DNA from: Halocaridina rubra
Taxonomy: Eukaryota > Arthropoda > Malacostraca > Decapoda > Atyidae
DNA length: 64,000 bases
Direction: 5' to 3'
Assembly (NCBI GenBank): GCA_037179515.1
Contig: JAXCGZ010002370.1
Span: 1-64,000 of the forward strand
Both the position numbers and the translations under genes were made by a program. The notes below the pieces were generated by a model, which did not search any database, had not been told where the DNA came from, and worked only from the letters and a program-made list of their open reading frames with translations. The first letter of the stretch is position 1. The number at the start of each line of letters is the position of its first letter. Of the stretch, positions 63,946-64,000 are shown piece after piece.

Positions 63946-64000
63946 TACAAAGGACCAATGCAGTAGCAAAAGGAACTTCTAGTTTGCAGTATTTGAGTGA

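Overview
The window is eukaryotic genomic DNA from an animal, most likely an arthropod and, by inference, a decapod crustacean. The reasons are one intron-containing animal gene with GT-AG introns, very dense di- and trinucleotide microsatellites, several non-LTR and LTR retrotransposon families, and tRNA-derived SINEs. No prokaryotic features are present. The species cannot be fixed from sequence alone.

About 45 kb is mobile DNA. The dominant family (called LINE-A here) is a CR1/L2-group non-LTR retrotransposon. It has ORF1 (359 aa, coiled coil plus RRM-like domain), ORF2 (apurinic endonuclease plus reverse transcriptase) and a 3' end made of a conserved hairpin-like block, one or two short AATTAGGTAATCAC-type units and often (AC)n. 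Twelve plus-strand copies lie at 1-3.1 kb, 12.7-27.0 kb and 35.1-48.2 kb, mostly head to tail with the 3' tail of one joined to the 5'-truncated start of the next. Two minus-strand copies lie at 40.9-42.0 and 50.5-52.2 kb. One copy (23.6-26.6 kb) has an intact 940-codon ORF2.

Other elements are nested in or next to these. LINE-B, a second non-LTR element (6.1-9.4 kb), is split by a 1.1 kb solo LTR with a GTGT target duplication. A gypsy-like LTR family, with TGTC..GACA-type ends and a Leu-tRNA-like primer site in one copy, forms a 2.2 kb deletion derivative with an AGAC duplication (10.27-12.50 kb) and a large rearranged block (26.97-35.11 kb) carrying a gag-like ORF. A complete but RT-less BEL/Pao element (39361-46103) has 1.04 kb LTRs, a Tyr-tRNA primer site and an ACCTT duplication. 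It sits inside ORF1 of a LINE-A copy and itself contains another LINE-A copy.

From 48 kb onward the window is less crowded. There is a probable TA-flanked TIR element (50.0-52.6 kb) holding a LINE-A copy and a SINE, very long (TA)n tracts, and the one clear host gene. This is FCF1/UTP24, the PIN-domain pre-rRNA endonuclease, in six visible coding exons at 55782-59483; its first, very short coding exon was not found. The right end holds gypsy integrase and LTR relics (minus strand, 60.4-61.6 kb), an unassigned coiled-coil ORF (62632-63754) and a 178 bp LTR followed by a Ser-tRNA primer site, the start of a Mag-like element that leaves the window.

Apart from FCF1, no gene set works together here. 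The biology is that of a retrotransposon cluster, and the most informative signals are insertion order, target choice and how LINE-A ORF2 is translated.
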